The notes: a model not told the origin generated them from the sequence alone. Shown: positions 1 through 9,231, counted from the first letter of the stretch. The stretch is DNA of 48,607 bases from an uncultured Bacteroidota bacterium (GCA_902626365.1 CACOFE010000011.1:1-48607), one strand, 5' to 3'. Program-made: numbers and translations.

Positions 1-258
1 TTTTTAGTTTCAATACTTTTATTTCTATTTAATATTAGCAACTTGATTTTGACAATATATTTACTATATTTTTTATTGATTTTTATCCAGTCTTCTTTTA
101 AAAATAACCCTTTGGTAGGTTTATTATCAATTATGACAACCTTAATTCAATTTGTAGGCTATGGTTATGGATTTTTTAAGTCATTTATATTGATTAATAT
201 GTTCCCTAATAAAAAAATAGAGATTATATTTCCAAAAATGTTTTTTAATCATAATTAA
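1..258 (+). CDS. Glycosyltransferase C-terminal fragment (probable GT2, membrane-associated), cut by left edge
   Basis: The reading frame is open from base 1 and ends at a TAA at 256-258, so this is the last 85 residues of a gene that begins outside the window. The fragment has two very hydrophobic stretches followed by an LIQFVGYGYGFFKS motif and a short basic tail. This resembles the C-terminal end of membrane-associated family 2 glycosyltransferases that often precede ybbR in Flavobacteriia. The catalytic domain is not visible, so the family call rests on the tail motif and the neighbourhood only. The stop codon overlaps the ATG of the next gene by one base, which suggests translational coupling. 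Another multi-pass membrane protein is possible. Confidence 0.5.
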   Translation, partial: FLVSILLFLFNISNLILTIYLLYFLLIFIQSSFKNNPLVGLLSIMTTLIQFVGYGYGFFKSFILINMFPNKKIEIIFPKMFFNHN

Positions 259-1181
259 TGAAAATTTATTCAAGTCAAGGTAAGTTTAATGTGTTTCTAA
301 TATTTCTGATATTAGCTATTTCCACATCATTAGTTAGCAAATTAACCTCTACATATGATAAAAATATTGTATTCAAGTTAACTGTAACAGATGTTCCCGA
401 GGATAAAGTTATATACGAAAAATCTCATGATTCAGTAGAATTAAAAGTTAGAGGTTTTGGATTTAGTCTGGCAAAATATTATTTCAAAACACCCGAACTT
501 AAAATTTCTGCTAAAAAATTAAAAGAGTTAAACAATTCATTTTTGTGGGAACAGAAGCAAAACTTCACAGATACAAAGCTTAATTTTGACACATCTATTG
601 AGCTTTTAACAATTTTTGAAGATTCTATAATTTTATATTTTGATCAGTATATTTCTGAAAAGAAATTTATAAAAACAAATATATCAGTAAATTTTCAGTC
701 AGGATTTGATTCTTTTAAAGCCCCATTAATCACAAATGATTCGGTTACGATATTAGGACCAAAAGATGTAGTAAGAAAAATTGATTATGTTGACACTGAA
801 TTTGTAAAATTAAATAATGTTAATTCAGATATTGAAATAAATTTAAGTCTTTTAAAACCCGCTTTTGATGATCTTTCAATTGATTTAAGTATGATAGAAT
901 ATAAATTAGAGGTTGATCAATATACAGAAGAAACAGTCACAGTTCCTGTTAATATTTTAAGTAATGAAAATATTAAATATAATTACTATCCAAAAGAGCT
1001 TTCAGTTAAATATTTTATAAGTATTGATGATTATAAGAAAACCACACCAATTGATTTCAGAATTGAATCCATATTAGATAAAAATCAAAGCATATTAATT
1101 CCGTACTTGACCAAAAAACCTGATTTTATAAAGAATGCTAGGCTAAGTTCAAATCAAATTCAACTAATTATATTAGAATGA
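258..1181 (+). CDS. YbbR-like (CdaR-family) envelope protein
   Basis: A 307-residue protein with one N-terminal membrane segment (about residues 9-28) followed by a long beta-rich extracytoplasmic region. It resembles the YbbR repeat proteins of Bacteroidota, which sit next to coaE. In Firmicutes the YbbR protein CdaR regulates the di-adenylate cyclase CdaA; whether this protein does the same is unknown, and no cyclase is visible here. It overlaps the upstream gene by one base and coaE by four (ATGA at 1178-1181), so the three are probably co-transcribed. The call rests on length, topology and conserved gene order rather than a diagnostic catalytic motif. Confidence 0.65.
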   Translation: MKIYSSQGKFNVFLIFLILAISTSLVSKLTSTYDKNIVFKLTVTDVPEDKVIYEKSHDSVELKVRGFGFSLAKYYFKTPELKISAKKLKELNNSFLWEQKQNFTDTKLNFDTSIELLTIFEDSIILYFDQYISEKKFIKTNISVNFQSGFDSFKAPLITNDSVTILGPKDVVRKIDYVDTEFVKLNNVNSDIEINLSLLKPAFDDLSIDLSMIEYKLEVDQYTEETVTVPVNILSNENIKYNYYPKELSVKYFISIDDYKKTTPIDFRIESILDKNQSILIPYLTKKPDFIKNARLSSNQIQLIILE

Positions 1182-1753
1182 AAAAAATAGCATTAACAGG
1201 TGTTATCGGAAGTGGTAAAACAACAGCAGCTACTTTTTTCAAAGATTTAGGAATTCCTGTCTTTATCGCTGACGATTGTGCTAAAGAGTTAATGATTAGT
1301 GATTCTGACCTAAAATCCCAGATAATTAATTTGTTAGGTGAATATTCATATATTAACGGTAAATTAAATAAGGAATTCATTTCAGAGCAGATATTTAATA
1401 ATAAAAGTCTTCTAGATTCTGTAAATTCCCTAATACATCCAAGAGTGCAAAAAGCTTTTGACTTATGGCTAAAAAATCAAAATTCAAAATATATTATATA
1501 CGAGGCTGCTTTGATATTTGAAAATAATTCTGAGAATATTTTTGATAAAATTATTTGTGTTAAAACTCCACTAAAGATAATTCATGAAAGAATAAGTAAT
1601 AGAGAAAATTATTCTAAAAACAGGGTAGATAAGATTTTAGATTCTCAACTAAGTCAAGATGTAAAGTGCTCAATGTCAGACTTTTGTATTGATAATACTT
1701 CTAAAGAAAAACTGTTTAGTGAAATTAATAAGATACATTCATCACTATTATAA
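1178..1753 (+). CDS. coaE: Dephospho-CoA kinase
   Basis: This cytoplasmic kinase phosphorylates the 3'-hydroxyl of dephospho-CoA, the last step of coenzyme A synthesis. At 191 residues it has the usual family length. A P-loop of form GxxGSGKTT lies at residues 8-16. It is followed by FIADDCAKEL, the conserved Asp-containing segment after strand 2, and then by LIHPRVQKAF and IYEAALIFEN, both typical CoaE blocks. The ATG overlaps the ybbR stop in an ATGA arrangement. A 65-bp gap separates it from the sensor kinase. Confidence 0.93.
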   Translation: MKKIALTGVIGSGKTTAATFFKDLGIPVFIADDCAKELMISDSDLKSQIINLLGEYSYINGKLNKEFISEQIFNNKSLLDSVNSLIHPRVQKAFDLWLKNQNSKYIIYEAALIFENNSENIFDKIICVKTPLKIIHERISNRENYSKNRVDKILDSQLSQDVKCSMSDFCIDNTSKEKLFSEINKIHSSLL

Positions 1754-1818
1754 TTCATTATTGTTAATGTTTTATTAAATATCAAAATTTGTTTTTGATT
1801 AAATAATAAATTTGAGGT

Positions 1819-3429
1819 ATGAGTAAAAGGATTTTTATATTACTTATAGTATTAATGAGTGTGTCATTAATAGGAATAATTTTAATTCAATCATTTTTTA
1901 TATTTAAAAATTATGAGGAGAATGACAAACAATTTTCTATAAATGTAAATTATGTCCTAGAAGAAACAGCATCCATTGTTGAGAGAAATGAATTCAGAAA
2001 ATATCTTCTAAAGTTTAGGGATCTTATAGCTAATGAATCACAAGCGGATACTCTAAGTATTCAAAATCTAATTATTATTGATCAAAATCCAGATAAAAGG
2101 GAAACAATATTATACAAAAATGGAGTTATTGAAGAAAGTATAATTATCCCAAAAACTAAGAGTTTCTATGATAATTTTATTGATATTATTTCAGATCAAG
2201 CAAATATTCCTGAAAATAACATTTCAATTAAAAGAGTATCAAATCAGCGTGAAGAAAAAGTTTTTTCTAATCAAAGAATAGAAGATAATTTAAGTCCTGA
2301 AGAATTTTTATTAAAGGTTGGTAAAATTTCAAAAAGTAAGGAGGTGTTATTTGAAACTGCATACAATGATCTTTCAAAAAGAAATCCTATTGAGGATAGA
2401 ATAGGGGATTTAAATAAATTTGAAAAAGTTTTAGAAGGAAATTTCAACAAAATGGATATTGAGTTAGATTTTGAATATGCAATTTTTAACGAAGAAAATT
2501 TAACTAAAATCGCCTCTGAAGGTTTTGAAATTGATGCTCCAAACTATTCGTCACTTATTTTTAAGGATGAAAATGATTTAAGTAATTATTCATTGAAGGT
2601 AAATTTTCCAGGAAGAACTCCTTTTCTTTTATCCTCCTTAATCTCAGTTATTCTTACATCAGTAATTTTTACCTCAATTATAATTATTGCTTATATTACA
2701 ACAATTCTTCTTTTATTAAGGCAAAGGCAAATCTCTCAAATTAAAACAGATTTTATTAATAATATGACTCATGAATTTAAAACTCCTATTGCTACAATTA
2801 ACTTGGCATTATCAGCTATAAAAAATCCTAAAACTATAGTCAATAAACAAAAAGTTGAAAAATATCTTCAAATGATTAATGATGAGAATAATAGAATGCA
2901 TGATCAAGTTGAAAATGTATTAATGATAAGTCATTTGGAAAAAAATGAACTTAATATTGAAAAATCTAGGCAAGATATTAATGAAATAATTGACCTTGCT
3001 ATTTCTCATTTAAGTTTAATAATTGAAAATAAAAATGGAAAGATAATTACTGAAAAGAATGCACTAAATTCAAAAGTCATTGGAAATGAAACCCATTTAA
3101 TAAATGTCTTTGTTAATATTTTAGATAATGCTATAAAATACAACGAAAAAAGTCCTGAGATCATTGTAAAAAATAAAAACATTAATAATAAGATTTTAAT
3201 TGAAATTATTGACAATGGTATTGGAATGAGTAAGGCTGTTCAGTCCAAAATATTTGATAAATTTTACAGAAAACAAACTGGTGATCTACATGACGTAAAA
3301 GGACATGGTTTAGGGCTGGCTTATGTGAAGAAAATTATCAATTTTCACAATGGGAATATTTCAGTTGACAGTGTTATAAATCAAGGGACTACCTTCACTA
3401 TTCAATTAAATACAATAACAAATAATTAA
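1819..3429 (+). CDS. Membrane sensor histidine kinase (RprX-like)
   Basis: A 536-residue two-component sensor. An N-terminal membrane helix (about 6-29) is followed by a sensor region of roughly 240 residues facing the periplasm. A second helix (about 270-300) leads into the dimerisation/phosphoacceptor domain, with H318 in MTHEFKTP. The ATPase domain has an N box (NILDNAIKYN), a G1 box (DNGIGM), an F box (FDKFYR) and a G2 box (GHGLGLAY). It partners with the regulator that starts 2 bp after its stop. The pair resembles RprX/RprY of Bacteroides, which is also found beside coaE. The signal is unknown. A TAAATTTG sequence at 1807-1814 matches the Bacteroidota -7 element but lies only 4 bases before the ATG; if used, the mRNA would be nearly leaderless. 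Confidence 0.92.
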   Translation: MSKRIFILLIVLMSVSLIGIILIQSFFIFKNYEENDKQFSINVNYVLEETASIVERNEFRKYLLKFRDLIANESQADTLSIQNLIIIDQNPDKRETILYKNGVIEESIIIPKTKSFYDNFIDIISDQANIPENNISIKRVSNQREEKVFSNQRIEDNLSPEEFLLKVGKISKSKEVLFETAYNDLSKRNPIEDRIGDLNKFEKVLEGNFNKMDIELDFEYAIFNEENLTKIASEGFEIDAPNYSSLIFKDENDLSNYSLKVNFPGRTPFLLSSLISVILTSVIFTSIIIIAYITTILLLLRQRQISQIKTDFINNMTHEFKTPIATINLALSAIKNPKTIVNKQKVEKYLQMINDENNRMHDQVENVLMISHLEKNELNIEKSRQDINEIIDLAISHLSLIIENKNGKIITEKNALNSKVIGNETHLINVFVNILDNAIKYNEKSPEIIVKNKNINNKILIEIIDNGIGMSKAVQSKIFDKFYRKQTGDLHDVKGHGLGLAYVKKIINFHNGNISVDSVINQGTTFTIQLNTITNN

Positions 3430-3431
3430 TT

Positions 3432-4130
3432 ATGAGTAACAAAAAGAGAATTTTACTGGTTGAAGACGATCCAAATTTTGGGATAATTTTGAGAGATTTT
3501 TTGAAAATGAATGAATACGATGTCATTTTGGCTAAAAATGGAATGGAAGGGTTTGAAAAGTTTAAAAAATTTGAATTCAATCTATGTATATTAGATGTAA
3601 TGATGCCATATAAGGATGGTTTTACGTTAGCTACTGAAATAAAAGCTATTTCCCCTGATATGCCAATTATTTTCTTAACCGCAAAGTCGATGAAAGAGGA
3701 TGTTCTCAAGGGATATAAGGTGGGGGCTGATGATTATTTAAAAAAACCCTTTGATAGTGATGTTTTATTATTCAAAATTAAAGCTATTTTAAAGAGAAAT
3801 AAACTTTCGTCTACTATTGATACAGAGGAGACTGAATTTAATTTTAGTTCTTTTCATTTTAACTCCAAACTGAGACACTTAAAATTTAAAAATGAATCAC
3901 CAGTAAAATTGTCACCTAAAGAAAATATGTTATTAAAGTTATTATTAATTCATATAAATGATTTGATGCCAAGAGAATTAGCATTAACAAGAATTTGGCA
4001 TGATGATAATTATTTCACATCAAGAAGTATGGACGTATACATAGCCAAGCTTAGAAAACAGCTTCAAAAAGACCCAAAGGTTAGTATTAATAATATACAC
4101 GGAGAAGGGTTTAGGTTAATTGTTGAGTAA
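3432..4130 (+). CDS. OmpR/PhoB-family response regulator (RprY-like)
   Basis: A 232-residue DNA-binding regulator. The receiver domain (about 1-120) has the acidic pair D12/D13, the phosphoacceptor D55 in LDVMMPYKDG, T83 in FLTAKS and K105 in KKPFD. The C-terminal winged helix (about 130-232) ends in the recognition-helix region SRSMDVYIAKLRKQL and the GEGFRL wing. It begins 2 bp after the sensor kinase, so the two form an operon. Its last 15 bases overlap the end of the convergent miaA gene. Target genes cannot be inferred from the sequence. Confidence 0.93.
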   Translation: MSNKKRILLVEDDPNFGIILRDFLKMNEYDVILAKNGMEGFEKFKKFEFNLCILDVMMPYKDGFTLATEIKAISPDMPIIFLTAKSMKEDVLKGYKVGADDYLKKPFDSDVLLFKIKAILKRNKLSSTIDTEETEFNFSSFHFNSKLRHLKFKNESPVKLSPKENMLLKLLLIHINDLMPRELALTRIWHDDNYFTSRSMDVYIAKLRKQLQKDPKVSINNIHGEGFRLIVE

Positions 4131-5033
4131 TTCGTTTCGGGACTCTATTAATTTTATAATATTTTTAATTTCATATTGATTTTCAAACCAATTTATCTTT
4201 TTATTTGAATTAAAATAAGTCAATTGTCTTTTTGCGTATCTCCTTGAATTTGTTTTTATTTTTTCTATTGATTCTTCTAGGCTTGACATATTATTCAAAT
4301 AATCAAATATCTCTTTATATCCAATTGTATTTAATGCATTTAAATTTTTAAATTTTTCGAGTTTTTTAACTTCTTCAATAAGACCACATTTAATCATTTT
4401 GTCTACTCTTTTATTTATTAGTGAATGTAATTTATCCCTATCACAATTTAATCCAATTATTATTTCATTATAATTTGATGCTTTAACGGAATTTGTTAAA
4501 AACGAGGAGTAGGGTTTTTTTGAAGAAATACTTACCTCAAGAGCTCTAATTATTCTTCTATGGTTACTTAAATCTATATTTTTATATGTAACGGGATCAA
4601 TTTTTTTAAGTTGAATTAAAAGGTTTTTTAATCCGTTATTTTGAAACTCCTCGTTTAATTTTTTTCTTATAGAGTCTTCAACATCGGGTATTTTATCAAT
4701 TCCATATAAAATAGTATCAATATACAATCCTGACCCACCTACTAAAATTATATAATCCTTTGTTTTAAAAAGGTTTTCTATAATTTTTTTAGCATCAGAT
4801 TCAAACTGTGAAATGTCGTATTTATCAGTTACTGAAATGTTATTAATTAAATGATGTTGAACAGACGATAGCTCATCTTTTGAGGGCTTTGCAGTTCCAA
4901 TATTTAACTCTCTGTAAAACTGTCTAGAGTCTGCTGAAATAACTTCAGTCTTGTAGTTTTTTGCCAATTTTATCGCCAGCGATGTTTTTCCTATTGCGGT
5001 TGGACCAACGATTGTAATTAAAAATTTACTCAT
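4116..5033 (-). CDS. miaA: tRNA dimethylallyltransferase
   Basis: This enzyme transfers the dimethylallyl group of DMAPP to N6 of A37 in tRNAs that read UNN codons. The 305 residues match the usual length. A P-loop (GPTAIGKTS, 10-18) is followed by the DSRQFYRELNIGTAKPS block and HHLI. Further family blocks are GGSGLYIDTIL and a C-terminal RRYAKRQLTYF. Its start overlaps the stop of the upstream exonuclease gene by four bases, and its end overlaps the convergent response regulator by 15 bases. It is the last gene of a leftward run of five (4116-8063). Confidence 0.95.
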   Translation of the reverse strand: MSKFLITIVGPTAIGKTSLAIKLAKNYKTEVISADSRQFYRELNIGTAKPSKDELSSVQHHLINNISVTDKYDISQFESDAKKIIENLFKTKDYIILVGGSGLYIDTILYGIDKIPDVEDSIRKKLNEEFQNNGLKNLLIQLKKIDPVTYKNIDLSNHRRIIRALEVSISSKKPYSSFLTNSVKASNYNEIIIGLNCDRDKLHSLINKRVDKMIKCGLIEEVKKLEKFKNLNALNTIGYKEIFDYLNNMSSLEESIEKIKTNSRRYAKRQLTYFNSNKKINWFENQYEIKNIIKLIESRNELLNN

Positions 5034-5587
5034 TCTGGTTTTTTGATATATTTATCTAATTCTTTTTGACTAATCTTTGACTTTATTAAAATAAATAAAT
5101 CAAGTGTGGCTTTTGCATCTCCGTCAGCTCGATGTCTATTTTTAATTTTTATTCCGAGATTTGATACCAATTTGCCTAAGCTATAAGATTTCATATCAGG
5201 AAAAACCTTCTTAGAAAGTTCAATTGTACAGAGTAAATCTCTGTTAAATTTCTTACCAATTTGTGAAAATTCATTCCTCAGGACTCTGAAATCAAAGTTT
5301 ACATTATGGGCAACAAAAACACTATTTTTTGTAAAATCGTAGATATCTACAGCAACTTCTTCAAAGACTGGCTTATTTTTTAGCATAATATTATTTATAC
5401 CTGTTAGTCTCTCAACGAATAGTTGTATTTTTTTCTTAGGATTAATTAATTGGTGATATACAGAAATATTTCCATCATTTTTAATCTTGAATATTGCAAT
5501 TTCAGTTATTTTTTCTTGATTGAATTTGCCTCCAGTTGTCTCTATGTCTACAATTGAATAAATAATATCAGTAGTTTCTATCTCCAA
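5030..5587 (-). CDS. DEDDh 3'-5' exonuclease (DnaQ-like)
   Basis: A 185-residue single-domain exonuclease of the DnaQ/epsilon type. All five DEDDh positions are visible: D14 and E16 (VDIETTGG), D99 (HNVNFDF), H152 and D157 (HRADGDAKAT). Many Bacteroidota have a longer version fused to a GIY-YIG nuclease; here that domain is absent. It could act as a polymerase III proofreading subunit or as a stand-alone exonuclease in repair or RNA maturation, and the sequence does not decide this. The first 20 bases overlap the end of the upstream YggS gene, and its stop overlaps the miaA start. Confidence 0.85.
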   Translation of the reverse strand: MEIETTDIIYSIVDIETTGGKFNQEKITEIAIFKIKNDGNISVYHQLINPKKKIQLFVERLTGINNIMLKNKPVFEEVAVDIYDFTKNSVFVAHNVNFDFRVLRNEFSQIGKKFNRDLLCTIELSKKVFPDMKSYSLGKLVSNLGIKIKNRHRADGDAKATLDLFILIKSKISQKELDKYIKKPE

Positions 5588-6221
5588 AAATTAAACTTCC
5601 TATCCTTATCATATTACTACCGCATTCAATTGCCAGGTGATAGTCATTACTCATTCCCATGGATAATATTTCAAAATTATTATCTACAGCACTAATTTCA
5701 TCAAAAATATTTTTAGCATACATGAATTCATTTCGAATAATATCTTTACTATTGGTATTTGTAGCCATAGCCATTATACCTTTAATTTTTATATTTTTCA
5801 TCTCATCATATTCATCTGAAAAAATAATCTTTTTTAATGCATCAGTTTCTAAGCCAAATTTTGATTCTTCTTGAGAAATTTTTAATTGTAACAAGCAATT
5901 TAAAACACGATTATTTTTTTGACCTTCTTTGTTTATTATTTTTATTGACTTGAATGAGTCTACCCCGTGAATTAAATTCACGAATGGAGCCATGTATTTT
6001 ATTTTATTACTCTGAACATGGCCAACCATATGCCAAATAATATCTTTGGGTAATTCTTCGAATTTTCTGGACATCTCTTGAACCTTATTTTCACCAAATG
6101 ATCGATGCCCGATTTTATAAGCCTTCATTATATCTTCATTTGGTTTTGTTTTTGAGATTGCAATTATCTCAACATAATCAGGAATATCTGATCGAATTTT
6201 ATTGATATTTTTATCAATCAT
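5568..6221 (-). CDS. YggS/PLPBP-family pyridoxal-phosphate homeostasis protein
   Basis: A 217-residue one-domain alanine-racemase-fold protein of the YggS/PROSC family, which binds PLP and helps control B6 vitamers and amino-acid pools. The PLP lysine is K24 in AISKTKP. Other family signatures are GENKVQEM, WHMVGHVQSNK, the GMSNDYHLAIECGS phosphate-binding region and the terminal MIRIGSLIFGDRNY. It is slightly shorter than E. coli YggS because the N-terminal helix is abbreviated. Its start overlaps the stop of the upstream dehydrogenase by four bases. Confidence 0.92.
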   Translation of the reverse strand: MIDKNINKIRSDIPDYVEIIAISKTKPNEDIMKAYKIGHRSFGENKVQEMSRKFEELPKDIIWHMVGHVQSNKIKYMAPFVNLIHGVDSFKSIKIINKEGQKNNRVLNCLLQLKISQEESKFGLETDALKKIIFSDEYDEMKNIKIKGIMAMATNTNSKDIIRNEFMYAKNIFDEISAVDNNFEILSMGMSNDYHLAIECGSNMIRIGSLIFGDRNY

Positions 6222-7105
6222 TGGTAAAACCTTTTTGAAACAAATTCAGCTTTTTTTGAGTTTGAATAATCATAAAACCCCTCTCCGGACTTTATCCCTA
6301 GTTTTCCTTCACTTACAAGATCAACAAGTAATTTATTTGGTCTATATTTTTCATTTTTTAATCCATTAAGCATCACTTCTAAAATTGATTTACAAACGTC
6401 TAATCCTATGAGATCTGCAAGTTGTAGTGGGCCCATCGGATGACCCATACCTAATTTCATTATTCCGTCAATATTTTTAACATTAGCTACCCCTTGATCT
6501 AATGCTTCAATCGCCTCATTAATCATAGGCATTAATATTCTGTTTGAAATAAAGCCTGGATAGTCATTTACACTTAAAGGGATTTTATTCAGCTTTTTTG
6601 AAAGTTCTAGAATAATGTTGGTTGTTTCTTTACTTGTGTACTTTGAATTTATCACCTCTACCAGCTTCATAATTGGAACGGGATTCATAAAATGCATGCC
6701 AATTACTTTGTCTTTTCTTTTCGTTGCATTTGCTAGTTGAGTAATTGATATTGAAGATGTGTTAGATGCTATTATTGTTTTTTCTGGACATTTATTGTCT
6801 AATTCCTTAAAAATAGTTTCTTTAATTTTAATATTTTCAGTTACAGCTTCGATAACTAAGTCAGAATTTAAAACGGAATTAATTTCATTTGTATATGAGA
6901 TATTTTCAGATGTTTTTTCTAATTCTGAATGGCTGATAACTTCTTTTTTTACCATTCTTTCTAAGTTTCTTAGGATAGTTTTTTTGGCATTATCTAAATT
7001 ATTTAAGCTTATATCATATAATTTAACTTTGAATTCGAATAATGCAAACGTTTGAGCAATGCCATTGCCCATTGTTCCACATCCAATAACAGAAATATGT
7101 TTCAT
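6218..7105 (-). CDS. 3-hydroxyacyl-CoA (3-hydroxybutyryl-CoA) dehydrogenase
   Basis: A 295-residue NAD(P)-dependent dehydrogenase that oxidises (S)-3-hydroxyacyl-CoA, a step of beta-oxidation or butanoate metabolism. The N-terminal Rossmann fold has the dinucleotide motif GCGTMGNG at residues 8-15. The catalytic region GMHFMNPVPIMKLVEVI and the C-terminal helical domain with GHPMGPLQLADLIGLD are both clear. The protein is a stand-alone HBDH-size enzyme, not fused to a hydratase. It starts one base after the stop of the Gfo/Idh gene and overlaps the YggS gene downstream. Confidence 0.92.
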   Translation of the reverse strand: MKHISVIGCGTMGNGIAQTFALFEFKVKLYDISLNNLDNAKKTILRNLERMVKKEVISHSELEKTSENISYTNEINSVLNSDLVIEAVTENIKIKETIFKELDNKCPEKTIIASNTSSISITQLANATKRKDKVIGMHFMNPVPIMKLVEVINSKYTSKETTNIILELSKKLNKIPLSVNDYPGFISNRILMPMINEAIEALDQGVANVKNIDGIMKLGMGHPMGPLQLADLIGLDVCKSILEVMLNGLKNEKYRPNKLLVDLVSEGKLGIKSGEGFYDYSNSKKAEFVSKRFYQ

Positions 7106-7106
7106 T

Positions 7107-8063
7107 TTATTTGAAGTTTTTAATTATTTTAATCGCAACCTCCAAAGCATTGTGACCATCACATATATCAACCTTGGGTCTTGAATTATTTTTTATTGAA
7201 TATGCAAAGCTATTCAATTCGTCAAGTATGGCATTGTTTTCGGAAATATCGGGTTTACTAAAATAAATTTTCTTTTTATTTCCGTCAGGAGTTTCTAAAG
7301 TCATTATTGGTATTTCAGAATTTTTTTCGTCTATTTCTACTATTTCTGATTCACGATTTAAAAAATCAATAGAGATGTATTTACCAGATTGAAAAAACCT
7401 TGTTTTTCTCATATTCTTTAGAGAAACCCTACTAGCAGTAAGGTTAGCGACACACCCATTTTCAAACTCAATTCTTGCATTAGCAATATCAGGTGTGTCA
7501 CTAATAACTGAAACTCCGCTTGATGAAATCTGCTTTATTGGTGAATCAACCGAATTTAAAATAATGTCAATATCATGAATCATCAGATCAAGAACTACAG
7601 AAACATCATTTCCTCTTGGATTGAACTGAGCTAATCGATGAGATTCAATGAACATGGGTTTACTGATATTATTTTCAACAGCTGTAAATGCAGGGTTAAA
7701 TCTTTCAACGTGACCAACCTGAATTTTTACGTTATTTAATTTTGATTTTTCGATTAACTTTAAAGATTCTTCTGTGTTTGAGCAAACAGGCTTTTCGATG
7801 AAAATATGTACTCCATTTTCAATGGCCTTTAATGCATAGCTAAAGTGAGAGGGTGTGGGTGTGACAATATCAAGGACATCAATCTCTGCTATCATTTCTT
7901 CAAAACTTTCATATGATTTGCATCCAAACTCACTGGCAGCTTTTTTAGAAATGTTAATATCATTATCATAAACTCCCAGTAAATCAAAACTTTCTGATTG
8001 ATTTAATAGTTTAAGATGAATTTTACCTAAATGACCACATCCTACAACACCTACTTTAAACAT
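7107..8063 (-). CDS. Gfo/Idh/MocA-family oxidoreductase
   Basis: A 318-residue NAD(P)-dependent sugar- or cyclitol-type oxidoreductase. The N-terminal Rossmann fold has GCGHLGKIH (residues 8-16). The family motif EKPVC carries the conserved lysine, and GHVERFNPAF begins the C-terminal alpha/beta domain. The substrate cannot be deduced. It is the first gene of the leftward run down to miaA, so any promoter lies in the 68-bp gap shared with the divergent pcm gene. In Bacteroidota this oxidoreductase is often found beside the HBDH gene, as here. Confidence 0.85.
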   Translation of the reverse strand: MFKVGVVGCGHLGKIHLKLLNQSESFDLLGVYDNDINISKKAASEFGCKSYESFEEMIAEIDVLDIVTPTPSHFSYALKAIENGVHIFIEKPVCSNTEESLKLIEKSKLNNVKIQVGHVERFNPAFTAVENNISKPMFIESHRLAQFNPRGNDVSVVLDLMIHDIDIILNSVDSPIKQISSSGVSVISDTPDIANARIEFENGCVANLTASRVSLKNMRKTRFFQSGKYISIDFLNRESEIVEIDEKNSEIPIMTLETPDGNKKKIYFSKPDISENNAILDELNSFAYSIKNNSRPKVDICDGHNALEVAIKIIKNFK

Positions 8064-8131
8064 ATTTTTTTTTACAAATTTAATATTTTGAGGCCAATAT
8101 GTTTTAAATTTAAATCTAAATAATTTTAGTT

Positions 8132-8770
8132 ATTGATTCATTTAAACATAAAGGGTTAAGGAATAAGCTTGTTGCTGAATTAATTAATAAAGGGATTAAA
8201 GATTCGTCTGTTTTGGATGCTATTTCTAAAGTACCGAGACACATGTTTATGGACTCGGGCTTTATTGATCATGCATATCAAGACAAGGCATTTCCGATTT
8301 CATCTGGTCAAACCATATCGCAACCCTATACAGTAGCTTTCCAAAGTCAATTATTAAATATTGAAAAAGGTGACAAAATTCTTGAAATAGGGACAGGAAG
8401 TGGATACCAAGCCGCTGTACTTTGTGAAATGGGTGTGAAGTTATATACTATTGAAAGAATTAAAGAGCTTTACAGAAAAACATCTGTGTTTTTACCCTCT
8501 ATCAACTATTATCCAAAGAAGATGATATATGGTGATGGATATCAGGGTTACTTAGATGAAGCACCATATGATGGTATAATTGTGACAGCAGGGGCTTCTG
8601 AGGTTCCTAAAAAGTTGCTTCAACAATTAAAGTTAAATGGTAAAATGGTTATTCCATTAGGTGATGATGTTCAAAAAATGTTGCTCTATACAAAAATATC
8701 AGATAAGGATTATGAGATTGAAGACTTTGGAGACTTCAAATTTGTGCCAATGTTAAAAGACAAAATCTAG
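8132..8770 (+). CDS. pcm: Protein-L-isoaspartate O-methyltransferase, apparently without a canonical start codon
   Basis: This enzyme repairs isoaspartyl damage by SAM-dependent carboxyl methylation. Motif I is EIGTGSGYQAAVL, preceded by the family block QTISQPYTVAFQ. The first ordinary start codon is a TTG at 8213 (MDAISKVPRHMF), but this would delete a conserved N-terminal segment. The same frame reads FKHKGLRNKLVAELINKGI from 8141, as in homologues, and stays open back to a TAA at 8117-8119. No ATG, GTG or TTG lies between that stop and 8213. The likely start is therefore ATT at 8132 (giving 212 residues), or ATA/ATT at 8120/8123. A sequence error is the alternative. The last four bases overlap the convergent smpB. 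Confidence 0.85.
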   Translation: MDSFKHKGLRNKLVAELINKGIKDSSVLDAISKVPRHMFMDSGFIDHAYQDKAFPISSGQTISQPYTVAFQSQLLNIEKGDKILEIGTGSGYQAAVLCEMGVKLYTIERIKELYRKTSVFLPSINYYPKKMIYGDGYQGYLDEAPYDGIIVTAGASEVPKKLLQQLKLNGKMVIPLGDDVQKMLLYTKISDKDYEIEDFGDFKFVPMLKDKI

Positions 8771-9222
8771 CTTTTATTTTTGTTTATTCTGTCAAGGTTT
8801 CTTTTGTTATCCTTGTCTTTCAATGTACTTCTTTTATCATACAACTTTTTACCCGTAGCAGTAAAAATTTCCAGCTTTGCTAAACCTTTTTCATTAATAA
8901 ATAACTTGTATGGAATAATTGACGAACCTTTTTTTTCAACTGACCTTCTAAGTTTTTTTAACTCAATTTTGTTTAGAAGAAGTTTACGAGGTCTTTTTTG
9001 ATTATAACTTTCATCATTTGAAAAATCGTATTTTTCAATATTCATATTTATAATAAAAAGTTCGTTATTTGTGAATTTGCAAAAACTTTCTCTTATTGAT
9101 GCCTTGCTATTTCTAATTGATTTTATCTCAGAGCCAGTTAACACAATACCAGAAACATATGAATCATGTAAAATAAATTCAAATTTTGCTTTCTTGTTAA
9201 TTATTTTAACCGATTTTTTCAT
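8767..9222 (-). CDS. smpB: SsrA-binding protein
   Basis: SmpB binds tmRNA and delivers it to stalled ribosomes for trans-translation. The 151 residues show the OB-fold blocks NKKAKFEFIL, SGIVLTGSEIKSIR and ASIRESFCKF. They end in the basic tail KLYDKRSTLKDKDNKRNLDR that enters the decoding site. The length is usual for the family. It lies 9 bp downstream of a lipoprotein gene on the same strand and overlaps the end of pcm by four bases. The tmRNA gene was not seen in this window. Confidence 0.95.
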   Translation of the reverse strand: MKKSVKIINKKAKFEFILHDSYVSGIVLTGSEIKSIRNSKASIRESFCKFTNNELFIINMNIEKYDFSNDESYNQKRPRKLLLNKIELKKLRRSVEKKGSSIIPYKLFINEKGLAKLEIFTATGKKLYDKRSTLKDKDNKRNLDRINKNKS

Positions 9223-9231
9223 AATAGGTCA

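Noticed and set aside
8213-8215. TTG at 8213 as the pcm start.
   Set aside because: It removes about 27 conserved N-terminal residues that are encoded in frame upstream.
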